Positions 26,306-33,912 of a stretch of DNA of 64,000 nucleotides are shown here, piece after piece. This stretch comes from Methylobacterium sp. 17Sr1-1 (GTDB lineage Bacteria > Pseudomonadota > Alphaproteobacteria > Rhizobiales > Beijerinckiaceae). The stretch lies in NCBI RefSeq assembly GCF_003173775.1, contig NZ_CP029552.1:1148501-1212500 (forward strand), read 5' to 3'. A model generated the notes under the pieces. The model was given only the letters and a program-made list of their open reading frames with translations, was not told the DNA's origin and searched no databases. The stretch's first letter is position 1; each line of letters starts with the position of its first letter. Position numbers and translations under genes: made by a program.

Positions 26306-27415
26306 TCACCCCAGCTCCGCCGCCAAAAACTCCCGCACCGCCCCTGCCTCGATTCCCGGCGCGATGAAGCTCTGCCCGATCCCGCGGGCCAGGATGAAGG
26401 TGAGCGCCCCGTCGCGGACCTTCTTGTCCTGGCGCATGGCGTCGAGGAGCTGGTCGGCGTCGCCGCAGCCGCCCGGCACCTGCGCCAGGGTGGTCGGCAG
26501 GCCGGCGAGCGCCAGGTGGTTGGCGACGCGCCCCGCATCCTGGCCCGGGCACAGGCTCAAGCGGGCCGAGAAACGGAAGGCGAGGCACAGGCCGATCGCG
26601 ACCGCCTCACCATGGACGAGGCGGGCCGAATCGTAGGCGGTCAGGCGTTCCAGGGCGTGGGCGAAGGTGTGGCCGAGGTTGAGCAGCGCCCGCTCGCCGT
26701 CCTCGCGCTCGTCGCGCACCACGACGCCGGCCTTGGCCCGGCAGCAGGACGCCACCGCCGCCTCGCGCGCGGGACCGCCGGAGAAGATCTCGGCGAGGTT
26801 CGCCTCGCACCAGGCGAAGAAGGCCGGATCGTCGATCAGCCCGTACTTCGCCACCTCGGCGTAGCCGGCGCGCATCTCGCGCAAGGACAGGGTGTCGAGG
26901 GAGGCGGTGTCGGCGACGACGAGGCTCGGCTGGTGGAAGGCGCCGACGAGGTTCTTGCCGTGGGGCGAATTGATGCCGGTCTTGCCGCCGACCGAGGAAT
27001 CGACCTGGGCGAGCAGCGTGGTCGGCGCCTGCACGAAGCGCACGCCCCGGCGCAAGGATGCGGCGGCGAAGCCCGCCAGATCCCCGACGACGCCGCCGCC
27101 GAGCGCGAGCACGAGGTCGCCGCGCTCGATCCGGTGACCGATCAGCCCGTCGCAGACCTGGGCGAAGCCGGCATAGCTCTTCGAGCCTTCGCCCGGCGCC
27201 ACGGCGATCAGGGCGGTGCGCAAACCGGCCTCGGCCAGCGAGGCGGTGACGACCTCGCCGTATTCCGCCGCCACGGTCTCGTCGCTCACCACCGCGACGG
27301 CCTTTGCCTTGAGGGCGGCGACGCGGGGGCCGATCCCCGCGAGGAGCCCGCGGCCGATCAGGATGTCGTAGGCCCGCCCCCCGTCGAGGGGTACGTGAAC
27401 CGTCTGCGTCTGCAC
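26306..27415 (-). CDS. aroB: 3-dehydroquinate synthase
   Basis: A 369-residue shikimate pathway enzyme converting DAHP to 3-dehydroquinate with NAD and a divalent metal. The NAD/substrate motifs GEGSKSYAGF and GGGVVGDLAGFAAASLRRG, and the catalytic Lys in SSVGGKTGINSPHGKNLVG, are present, as are metal-binding His residues (GHTFAHALE). It follows aroK on the same strand across 155 bases, the standard order in alphaproteobacteria. Confidence 0.97.
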   Translation of the reverse strand: MQTQTVHVPLDGGRAYDILIGRGLLAGIGPRVAALKAKAVAVVSDETVAAEYGEVVTASLAEAGLRTALIAVAPGEGSKSYAGFAQVCDGLIGHRIERGDLVLALGGGVVGDLAGFAAASLRRGVRFVQAPTTLLAQVDSSVGGKTGINSPHGKNLVGAFHQPSLVVADTASLDTLSLREMRAGYAEVAKYGLIDDPAFFAWCEANLAEIFSGGPAREAAVASCCRAKAGVVVRDEREDGERALLNLGHTFAHALERLTAYDSARLVHGEAVAIGLCLAFRFSARLSLCPGQDAGRVANHLALAGLPTTLAQVPGGCGDADQLLDAMRQDKKVRDGALTFILARGIGQSFIAPGIEAGAVREFLAAELG

Positions 27416-27570
27416 TGTCGTCCTCGCAATCGCCCGGGATCTGCCTAGAGCGCTTCACGATCGCGCTGCCCTCGCGAAGCTCTCCAGGTCTTTGATTCGG
27501 CCGCATTTTCTACGACGAACCGGCATCCGCTTCGTCGGAAAATGCTCTAGGATCTGCTCGATCGGGCCCG

Positions 27571-28296
27571 CTACTGCGCGGCGAAGCCGTGGCCGGCGAA
27601 GGCGGGCGCGCCGGGGTCCGGGCTGGTCTCTCCGCCGTCCTGCGCCGGATCGGTCCCCGGATGCTCCGGCAGGCGGCCCGCCGGATCCGCCGGCAGATCG
27701 CCGGCCAGATCACCGGCCAAGTCACCGGCCATGTGGGCGTCCAGCGCCTCCAGCACGTCCTGCACCACCCGGTCGTGGGAGACGTCGCGGGAGACCACCA
27801 CCACGTCGGCTCCGCCATAGACCGGATGGCGCAGGTCCATCAGCCGGCGCATCGTGCCCTCGGGATCCTCGTTCTGGAGCAGCGGCCGGCCGGGGCGCTT
27901 GCGCACCCGGCGCATCAGCACCTCGAGATCGGCCTTGAGCCAGACCGAGACCCCGGCCTCGCCGATGCGCTGGCGCGTCTCCTTGCGCATGAAGGCACCG
28001 CCGCCGGTGGCGAGCACCATCGGGCCCTCGCGCAGCAGGCGGGCGATCACCCGCTCCTCGCCATCGCGAAAGCTGGGCTCGCCGTAGATGGCGAAGATGT
28101 CCGGGATGGTCAGGCCGGCCGCCGCCTCGATCTCGTGGTCGGCGTCCTTGAAGATCAGGCCGAGGCGCCCTGCCAGGCGCTTGCCGACGGTGCTCTTGCC
28201 CGCGCCCATGAGCCCGACCAGCACGATCGAGCGCAGGCCGAGCCCCCGGCGCACGCGCGACTCGATCGACTGTTCATGAGGGGGACGCTGGTTCAT
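27571..28296 (-). CDS. aroK: Shikimate kinase with repetitive C-terminal tail
   Basis: A 241-residue kinase phosphorylating shikimate with ATP. Walker A GLMGAGKSTVGKRLA, the shikimate-binding Asp in KDADHEIE and GGGAFMRKETR are all intact. The ATG at 28296 gives the usual short N-terminal leader. Beyond the catalytic domain (to about residue 180) is an extra tail of about 55 residues with a four-fold (M/L)AGD repeat and a Pro/Gly-rich end, encoded by a 12-bp DNA repeat near 27687-27732. Such a tail is not needed for catalysis. Confidence 0.95.
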   Translation of the reverse strand: MNQRPPHEQSIESRVRRGLGLRSIVLVGLMGAGKSTVGKRLAGRLGLIFKDADHEIEAAAGLTIPDIFAIYGEPSFRDGEERVIARLLREGPMVLATGGGAFMRKETRQRIGEAGVSVWLKADLEVLMRRVRKRPGRPLLQNEDPEGTMRRLMDLRHPVYGGADVVVVSRDVSHDRVVQDVLEALDAHMAGDLAGDLAGDLPADPAGRLPEHPGTDPAQDGGETSPDPGAPAFAGHGFAAQ

Positions 28297-28458
28297 GCGG
28301 CGTTCTTTAGCCTGTTTTTCGCGCAGGGCGAAACGGCGGATATCGGGGAAAAGCCGCGGTTCCGCCGCGGCACCCCGGATGGTCTTAGGCACCCGCGCAA
28401 CAGCCGCCGGCATTCCGCAGGGCAGGGCGCCGGGGAGCCTTGCCTCGCCGGGCCCCGC

Positions 28459-28689
28459 ATGGTCGAACCGACGGGCAAGGTGGCCCGCGACGACCCCGTC
28501 GCGCGCCGCTCGTTGTCACGCGTAGTCCGGGGCCCCGCCGACGTGCCGACCCTCTTCCGTTTCCTGGCCGTGGTGGCGATCCTGGCCGGGCTCGCCTTCG
28601 CGGCGATGTTCGCGCTCGCCACCTTCGTCGAGCCGACTCCGCGCGAGATCTCCGTCACGATTCCGAACGCGAAGCTGCAGCCGAAATGA
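28459..28689 (+). CDS. Small conserved membrane protein between aroK and xerD
   Basis: A 76-residue protein with one membrane segment (FLAVVAILAGLAFAAMFALA, about residues 34-53) and a C-terminal FVEPTPREISVTIPNAKL. A similar protein occurs in this position in many rhizobia, but its function is not established. Its stop overlaps the xerD start (ATGA), so the two are co-translated. Confidence 0.8.
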   Translation: MVEPTGKVARDDPVARRSLSRVVRGPADVPTLFRFLAVVAILAGLAFAAMFALATFVEPTPREISVTIPNAKLQPK

Positions 28690-29606
28690 GTGAGTTGGCC
28701 CCGCAGGGCCTGATGCACGCCTATCTCGACATGCTGGCCGCCGAGCGGGGAGCCGCCGCCAACACGCTGGCGGCCTACCGGCGCGACCTCGACGACTACC
28801 TCGCCCACTTGGCCGGGAAGCGGCTCCATCCCGGCGCCGTCGAGCCCGCCGGCATTCGGGCCTACCTCGCCGAACTGGAGGCGCGCGGCCTCAAGAGCAC
28901 CTCGGCGGCGCGCCGGCTTTCCTGCGTGCGCGGCTTCCACCGCTTCCTCTACGCGGAAGGGCTGGTCGAGGGCGATCCCACCGCGCCGGTCGCCGGGCCG
29001 AAGCGCGGCCGCGGCCTGCCGAAGGTCCTGTCGGTGGCGGAGGTCGACCGGCTGCTCGCCGTCGCCAAGGACGCCGCCGCCAAGGCGCCGAACCCGGCCG
29101 AGGCGGCGCGGGCCGGGCGGATGCACTGCCTGATCGAACTCCTCTACGCCACAGGCCTGCGCGTCTCGGAGCTGGTCGCCCTGCCGCGAGCCGCCGGCGC
29201 GACCAAGGAGCGCTTCCTGGTGGTGCGCGGCAAGGGCGGGCGCGAGCGCCTGGTGCCGCTGACCGAAGTCGCGCGCAGCGCCATGGCGGCCCATCTCGCC
29301 ACCCTGGCGGCGCCCGGGCCCTGGCTGTTTCCCGCCGACAGCGAGACCGGCCACCTGACCCGCCAGGCCTTCGCCCGCGACCTCAAGGCGGTGGCCGCCG
29401 CCGCCGGCATCCGCACCGACCGGATCAGCCCGCACGTCCTGCGCCACGCCTTCGCCAGCCACCTGCTGCAGAACGGCGCCGACCTGCGGGTGGTGCAGGA
29501 ACTGCTCGGCCATGCCGACATCTCGACGACGCAGATCTACACCCACGTCCTCGACGAGCGCCTGAAGCAGATGGTGCGCGACCTCCATCCTCTGGCCGAG
29601 GCCTGA
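28686..29606 (+). CDS. xerD: Site-specific tyrosine recombinase XerD
   Basis: A 306-residue recombinase. It has the N-terminal SAM-like domain (residues 1-95) and the catalytic domain with Arg in TGLRVSEL, HVLRHAFASHLL (His-x-x-Arg), LGHADISTTQ (His) and nucleophile Tyr in IYTHV. It resolves chromosome dimers at dif together with XerC during division. It is divergent from aroK, as in other alphaproteobacteria. Confidence 0.95.
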   Translation: MSELAPQGLMHAYLDMLAAERGAAANTLAAYRRDLDDYLAHLAGKRLHPGAVEPAGIRAYLAELEARGLKSTSAARRLSCVRGFHRFLYAEGLVEGDPTAPVAGPKRGRGLPKVLSVAEVDRLLAVAKDAAAKAPNPAEAARAGRMHCLIELLYATGLRVSELVALPRAAGATKERFLVVRGKGGRERLVPLTEVARSAMAAHLATLAAPGPWLFPADSETGHLTRQAFARDLKAVAAAAGIRTDRISPHVLRHAFASHLLQNGADLRVVQELLGHADISTTQIYTHVLDERLKQMVRDLHPLAEA

Positions 29607-29693
29607 CCCGGCCACGCCGCACGGGTGACGCGGCGGCCGGTGCGACCTATCTCGTCCCTCAAGGCGGCGTGACAGCCGCGGGGGGAAGCGCAC

Positions 29694-30764
29694 GTGCCGG
29701 ATTCGAGCCTGTCCATCGTCGCTCAGGTCCTGGCGCTGGGGCTCATCGCCGCGACCCTGCTGCCGTTCTGGCGCAGCCGGGCCGGGCTGGTGCGGACCTT
29801 CGATTTCCCGCGCTTCCAGATCGCCGCGGCGATCCCGCCGGTCCTCGTCCTGCTGGTGGTCGCCGGGCACGATCCGGCCTCCCTGGTCCTCGGGGCCGGG
29901 CTCCTCGGCGCGCTGGGCCTGCAGTTGCGCCATATCCTGCCCTTCACCCGCCTGGCGAAGCCCACCGCCCGCGCCGCGCCGGCGGACGCGAACCGGGACG
30001 CCAGCGTCTCGATCCTGATCGTCAACGTGCTGCAATCGAACCGGGCCTACGACCGTCTGCTCGCGGCGGTGGAGCGAAGCGACCCCGACCTGATCCTGGC
30101 GCTCGAGACCGATGCGGGCTGGCGCGACGCGCTCGCGCCGTTGCGGGTGCGCTACCCCCACGGGGTGGATCGGCAACAGGACAACACCTACGGACTCCTG
30201 CTCTATTCCCGCCTGCCCCTCGACGACGTGCGGGTGCGCTTCCTGATCGAGGACGACGTGCCCTCCGTGCGCGCCGGGGTCACGCTGCCGTCGGGCGACC
30301 GCTTCACCTTCCACGGCGTGCATCCGCGCCCGCCGCATCCTGGCAACAGCAGCGCGACCCGGGACGGGGAGCTGGTGCTGGTCGCCCGCGAGGTCGCGCG
30401 CGAGGGCGGTCCCACGGTGGTGGCGGGCGACCTCAACGACGTCGCCTGGTCGCGCACCACGGCCCTGTTCCAGGCGATCGGCGGCCTGCTCGATCCGCGG
30501 GTCGGGCGCGGGGCCTACCCGACCTTCCACGCCGGCTGGCCGATGCTGCGCTGGCCCCTCGATCACGTCTTCTTCAGCGAGCACTTCCTGCTCGCCCGGC
30601 TGGAGCGCCTGCCGCATATCGGCTCCGACCATTTCCCGATCCTGATCGCCCTGTGCCGCGATCCGCGGGCCGAGGCCGTGCAGGAGCCGCCGGCCGCCGA
30701 CGCGGAGGACCACCGCGAGGGCGCCGAGGCGGTGGCCGAGGCGCGGGAGGAGGCGAACTCGTGA
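29694..30764 (+). CDS. Membrane-anchored endonuclease/exonuclease/phosphatase family protein
   Basis: A 356-residue protein. Three hydrophobic segments (about 5-22, 45-58 and 62-80) precede an EEP-fold domain with ILIVNVLQSN, the metal-binding Glu in LALETDAGW, VVAGDLNDVAWS and the C-terminal GSDHFPILI. This layout matches the YafD/YdfG-like membrane EEP proteins. The start is a GTG at 29694. The C-terminal 35 residues are Glu/Ala-rich. The substrate (nucleic acid, lipid or phosphoester) is unknown. Confidence 0.88.
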   Translation: MPDSSLSIVAQVLALGLIAATLLPFWRSRAGLVRTFDFPRFQIAAAIPPVLVLLVVAGHDPASLVLGAGLLGALGLQLRHILPFTRLAKPTARAAPADANRDASVSILIVNVLQSNRAYDRLLAAVERSDPDLILALETDAGWRDALAPLRVRYPHGVDRQQDNTYGLLLYSRLPLDDVRVRFLIEDDVPSVRAGVTLPSGDRFTFHGVHPRPPHPGNSSATRDGELVLVAREVAREGGPTVVAGDLNDVAWSRTTALFQAIGGLLDPRVGRGAYPTFHAGWPMLRWPLDHVFFSEHFLLARLERLPHIGSDHFPILIALCRDPRAEAVQEPPAADAEDHREGAEAVAEAREEANS

Positions 30765-30766
30765 AA

Positions 30767-30783
30767 AGTCAAACAGTATGACT
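30767..30783. promoter_or_regulatory. Inverted repeat AGTCA-N7-TGACT, candidate GntR operator
   Basis: AGTCA (30767-30771) and TGACT (30779-30783) flank AACAGTA about 75 bases upstream of the GntR-family gene. FadR-type regulators often bind short palindromes of this kind in their own promoters. The evidence is position and symmetry only. Confidence 0.35.
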
Positions 30784-30859
30784 ATTCAGCCGGGCGCTGC
30801 CGTGCTGTAAGGATCCGGTCGGCGCCCCATCGCGCCTCACGAGCCGGTTTCCCCCGCGG

Positions 30860-31612
30860 ATGCGCGCCCCCTTCGCCATGCCTCGTACTGCACCATCGGG
30901 CCTGGTGGTGATCCCGGCGGGGCGCTCGCGCTCCAACCACGCCGAGGTGGCGCGCAGTCTCGGCACCGCGATCATCGCCGGCCGCTACCCGGCGGGGGCC
31001 AAGCTGCCGGGGGACGGCGAGCTGCTCGCCGCCTTCCGGGTGTCGCGGCCGGTCCTGCGCGAGAGCGTCAAGACGCTGGTGGCCAAGGGGCTGCTCACCA
31101 CCAAGGCCCGGGTCGGCACGGTGGTGCGCGAGCGCGCGGCCTGGAACATGTTCGACGCCGACGTGCTGGCCTGGCACCTGGAGGCCGGCATCGACCGGCG
31201 CTTCCTGCGCGACCTGGCGGAGATCCGCCTCGCGGTCGAGCCGGCGGCGGCGGCGCTCGCCGCCGAGCGCCGGACCCCCGACGATCTCGCCGCCCTGGAG
31301 GCGGGCCTCGCCCGGATGCGGGCCGAGCCGTCCGATTCGATCGGCTTCGCCGAAGGCGACCTCGCGCTCCACGTCGCGGTGGCGGTAGCGTCCGGCAACC
31401 CGTTCATGCGCTCGATCGGCGGGGTGATCGAGGTGGCGTTGCGCGCCTCGTTCCAGCTCAGCGCCCCGGTCGAGGCGGCGGAGCGCGAGACGGTGCTCGC
31501 CGCCCACGCGACCATCGTCGCGGCCATCGCGGCCCGCGATTCGACGGGCGCGGCCGAGGCCGTGCGCCAGGTCATCCACAACGGCCTGCGCCGCCACGGC
31601 GCCGCGGCCTGA
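30860..31612 (+). CDS. FadR/GntR-family transcriptional regulator
   Basis: A 250-residue repressor-type regulator. The winged helix (about residues 27-95) contains RYPAGAKLPGDGELLAAFRV and SRPVLRESVKTLVAKGLL. The FCD domain follows with RLAVEPAAAALAAERRT and metal-binding His positions (DLALHVAVAVASGN, LAAHATIVAAIA). It is 20 bases upstream of the KDA dehydratase gene in the same direction and probably responds to a sugar acid intermediate. An alternative start is ATG at 30878. Confidence 0.9.
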   Translation: MRAPFAMPRTAPSGLVVIPAGRSRSNHAEVARSLGTAIIAGRYPAGAKLPGDGELLAAFRVSRPVLRESVKTLVAKGLLTTKARVGTVVRERAAWNMFDADVLAWHLEAGIDRRFLRDLAEIRLAVEPAAAALAAERRTPDDLAALEAGLARMRAEPSDSIGFAEGDLALHVAVAVASGNPFMRSIGGVIEVALRASFQLSAPVEAAERETVLAAHATIVAAIAARDSTGAAEAVRQVIHNGLRRHGAAA

Positions 31613-31632
31613 ACATCCACGGAGGTCACGCC

Positions 31633-32559
31633 ATGACGAACGCATCCCGACCCTATCGCGGCGTCTTCCCGGTCGCGCCGACGATCTTCCACGAGGACGG
31701 TACCCTCGACCTCGACGGCCAGCGCCGGGCGATCGACTTCATGATCGAGGCCGGGTCGCACGGCCTGTGCATCCTCGCCAACTTCTCCGAGCAGTTCGTC
31801 CTCACCGACGCCGAGCGCGAGGAGGTGATGACAGCGGTGCTGGAGCACGTGGCGGGCCGCGTGCCGGTGATCGTCACGACGACGCACTTCGCCACGCATA
31901 TCTGCGCCGAGCGCTCGCGCCGGGCCCAGGACCTCGGCGCCGCCATGGTGATGATCATGCCGCCCTATCACGGGGCGACGATCCGGGTGACCGAGGCCGG
32001 CATCGCGCGGTTCTTCAGCCAAGTGTCCGACGCGATCTCGATTCCGATCATGATCCAGGACGCGCCGGTCTCCGGCACCACGCTGTCGGCCGCCTTCCTG
32101 GCGCGGCTCGCCCGCGAGGTCGCGAACGTCTCGTACTTCAAGATCGAGACCGCGCAGGCGGCGGCGAAGCTGCGCACGCTGCTCGAGCTCGGCGGCGACG
32201 CGATCGAGGGCCCGTGGGACGGCGAGGAGGCGATCACGCTGCTCGCCGACCTCGATGCCGGCGCCACCGGCGCCATGACCGGCGGCGGCTATCCCGACGG
32301 CATCCGCCAGATCATCGATCCCTACCTCGCCGGCCGGCGCGACGAGGCGGTGCAGGCCTATGGCCGCTGGCTGCCGCTCATCAACTACGAGAACCGCCAG
32401 ACCGGGCTCGCCGCAGCCAAGATCCTGATGAAGGAAGGCGGCATCATCCGCTCCGACGCGGTCCGGGCGCCGCTGGAACTGCCCCACCCGGCGACGCGGG
32501 CCGGACTGATCGAGATCGCCCGGAGCCTGGACGCGGCGGTGTTGCGCTGGGGGCGGTGA
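31633..32559 (+). CDS. araD: L-2-keto-3-deoxyarabonate dehydratase (DHDPS/NAL family)
   Basis: A 308-residue class I aldolase-fold enzyme. The Schiff-base Lys lies in SYFKIET, and GLCILANFSEQFVLTD, TTTHFATHICAERSRRAQDL and GDAIEGPWDGEEAITLLADL match, from memory, the bacterial L-KDA dehydratase of Azospirillum very closely. That enzyme makes alpha-ketoglutarate semialdehyde from L-2-keto-3-deoxyarabonate in the non-phosphorylating L-arabinose pathway. The other pathway genes are not in this window. A related specificity such as keto-deoxygalactarate is possible. Confidence 0.78.
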   Translation: MTNASRPYRGVFPVAPTIFHEDGTLDLDGQRRAIDFMIEAGSHGLCILANFSEQFVLTDAEREEVMTAVLEHVAGRVPVIVTTTHFATHICAERSRRAQDLGAAMVMIMPPYHGATIRVTEAGIARFFSQVSDAISIPIMIQDAPVSGTTLSAAFLARLAREVANVSYFKIETAQAAAKLRTLLELGGDAIEGPWDGEEAITLLADLDAGATGAMTGGGYPDGIRQIIDPYLAGRRDEAVQAYGRWLPLINYENRQTGLAAAKILMKEGGIIRSDAVRAPLELPHPATRAGLIEIARSLDAAVLRWGR

Positions 32560-32633
32560 GGGGGGTGGTCTCTACGGCTCTGAGTCGAATCCGGAGCCTG
32601 ACTGAGTTTCCTCCGCACTCCTGACACCCGCAG

Positions 32634-32777
32634 GGTCATCCCGGGGCCGCGCAGCGGAACCCGGGATCCATAACCGCCGACGCTTCAGGATGAAGCGGAA
32701 CGCTGGTCACTGTATCCTGAACTGTCGGCGTTGATGGATCCCGGGTTCTCGCCTGCGGCGGGCCCCGGGGGATGACG
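32634..32777. repeat. 140-bp palindromic repeat, copy B, with outer 10-bp inverted ends
   Basis: GTCATCCCGGGG at the left and CCCCGGGGGATGAC at the right frame the same inner GGATCCATAACCGCC and mirror sequence as copy A. An outer perfect pair CCTGACACCC (32620-32629) and GGGTGTCAGG (32841-32850) surrounds it. The left flank GACACCC followed by GGGTCATCCCG is shared with copy C. Confidence 0.82.
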
Positions 32778-32845
32778 TTGAGAGAGACCGATCTGTTTGC
32801 CAGACCGATCGGCGTCATCGATCAACGCGCTTGAGGTTGAGGGTG

Positions 32846-33090
32846 TCAGGCGAGCCGAGCGTCGTCGTAGATCGGCTCGAAACTCAGCGCGACACCGATC
32901 TCCGGCAGGTCGACCGTCTCGGTGCACGCCATGACGGAAAAGCCGCCCTCCGGGTTCCGCCGATGCACCGTCACCGATCGCCGGTCCTGCCGCACGAGCA
33001 CTACGCTCCGGATCGACGCGACGGCGGCGTGGGCCGCGCGCTCCGACGCCCGGTCCTCCCGGAAAGGCCAGAGCCGTCGAGGCTCATCGG
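32846..33090 (-). pseudogene. C-terminal fragment of a Uma2-family (DUF820) endonuclease-like protein
   Basis: A minus-strand frame of about 80 codons reads SIRSVVLVRQDRRSVTVHRR, then NPEGGFSVMACTETVDLPEI and GVALSFEPIYDDARLA before the stop. This matches the C-terminal third of Uma2 proteins (lr.yvLVdqdr..VevyrR..dG......l.Lp.lgv.l.l..iY). No start codon is in frame and the N-terminal catalytic part is missing. The stop codon lies within the outer inverted end of repeat copy B. It is a remnant, probably non-functional. Confidence 0.6.
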
Positions 33091-33157
33091 AGGATGACGC
33101 GTCTCGGCGGCGCGCCTGGCAGGCACTCCCGATTGTCCACCACCATGCTACCAGAGG

Positions 33158-33709
33158 TCAGGCCAGGCGGAACGCCCGCACCAGCACCGCCGCCTGGGCC
33201 GGCCGCAGGCTGTGCAGGGTGCCGACCAGCACCAGCCGGTTGAGCCAGGCATGCGGCCCCTCGGGCGCCGTGACCGCGATGGTCGAGAAGCGATAATCCG
33301 GCGCGCCGTCGCGGCCGGGATCGATCAGCACCTGGTTGCGCACGGTGAGGATCGCCCCGTCCTCCGCCTTCATCTCGTAGAGGGCGTCGAGCTGCCGGAC
33401 GCCGTCCTTGCGCACGAGCTGCCGGTCGGCGCCGCCGGGCAGGACCGTGCCGCGGATCCGCGGCCCCTGGAAGCGACCGCCGGTGATCGGCACGATGCGG
33501 CGCTCGCCGAGCGGGGAATCGCCGAGCGGCACCAGCGGGGCGATCTCGACCACGGCCTCGTAGACGAGCTCCGTCCGTGGCGGCACCAGCGGCACATCGG
33601 TCAGGCCGCCGGGCACCCCCTCGGCGGCGGCGTTCCCCGCGAGGGCGAGGCCGGCGCCGGCCAGCAGCAGCGTGCGGCGGTCGGGATGCGGGGCGTCGCG
33701 ATAAGGCAT
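33158..33709 (-). CDS. DUF3237 domain-containing exported protein
   Basis: A 183-residue protein with a Tat-like leader (PDRRTLLLAGAGLALAG, residues 9-25). The body matches DUF3237: LVYEAVVEIAPLVPLGDSP, GERRIVPITGGRFQGPRIRG and TVLPGGADRQLVRKDGVRQL. The family is a beta-barrel often found near aromatic or ester catabolism genes, without a proven activity. It is divergent from a tannase-family gene, suggesting a shared theme of phenolic ester use. Confidence 0.85.
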   Translation of the reverse strand: MPYRDAPHPDRRTLLLAGAGLALAGNAAAEGVPGGLTDVPLVPPRTELVYEAVVEIAPLVPLGDSPLGERRIVPITGGRFQGPRIRGTVLPGGADRQLVRKDGVRQLDALYEMKAEDGAILTVRNQVLIDPGRDGAPDYRFSTIAVTAPEGPHAWLNRLVLVGTLHSLRPAQAAVLVRAFRLA

Positions 33710-33912
33710 GGCGGGTCCTCCCTTGTCGTTGTCCTGCGATCATGCGCCCGGCTCGCGCGCCGCGACAGAGCAAGGACGCGCTGCCGCAGCGTTCCGCACG
33801 ACGAATCCCGTCGCGCTCGCTTGACGGCCCGAGCCCGGCGGGGCCGAGTGGGCCCGCCACGATGCCTGGGCGCGCACGAAGCCCGGGCGATCTCTGGGGG
33901 AGGGCGGCCATC

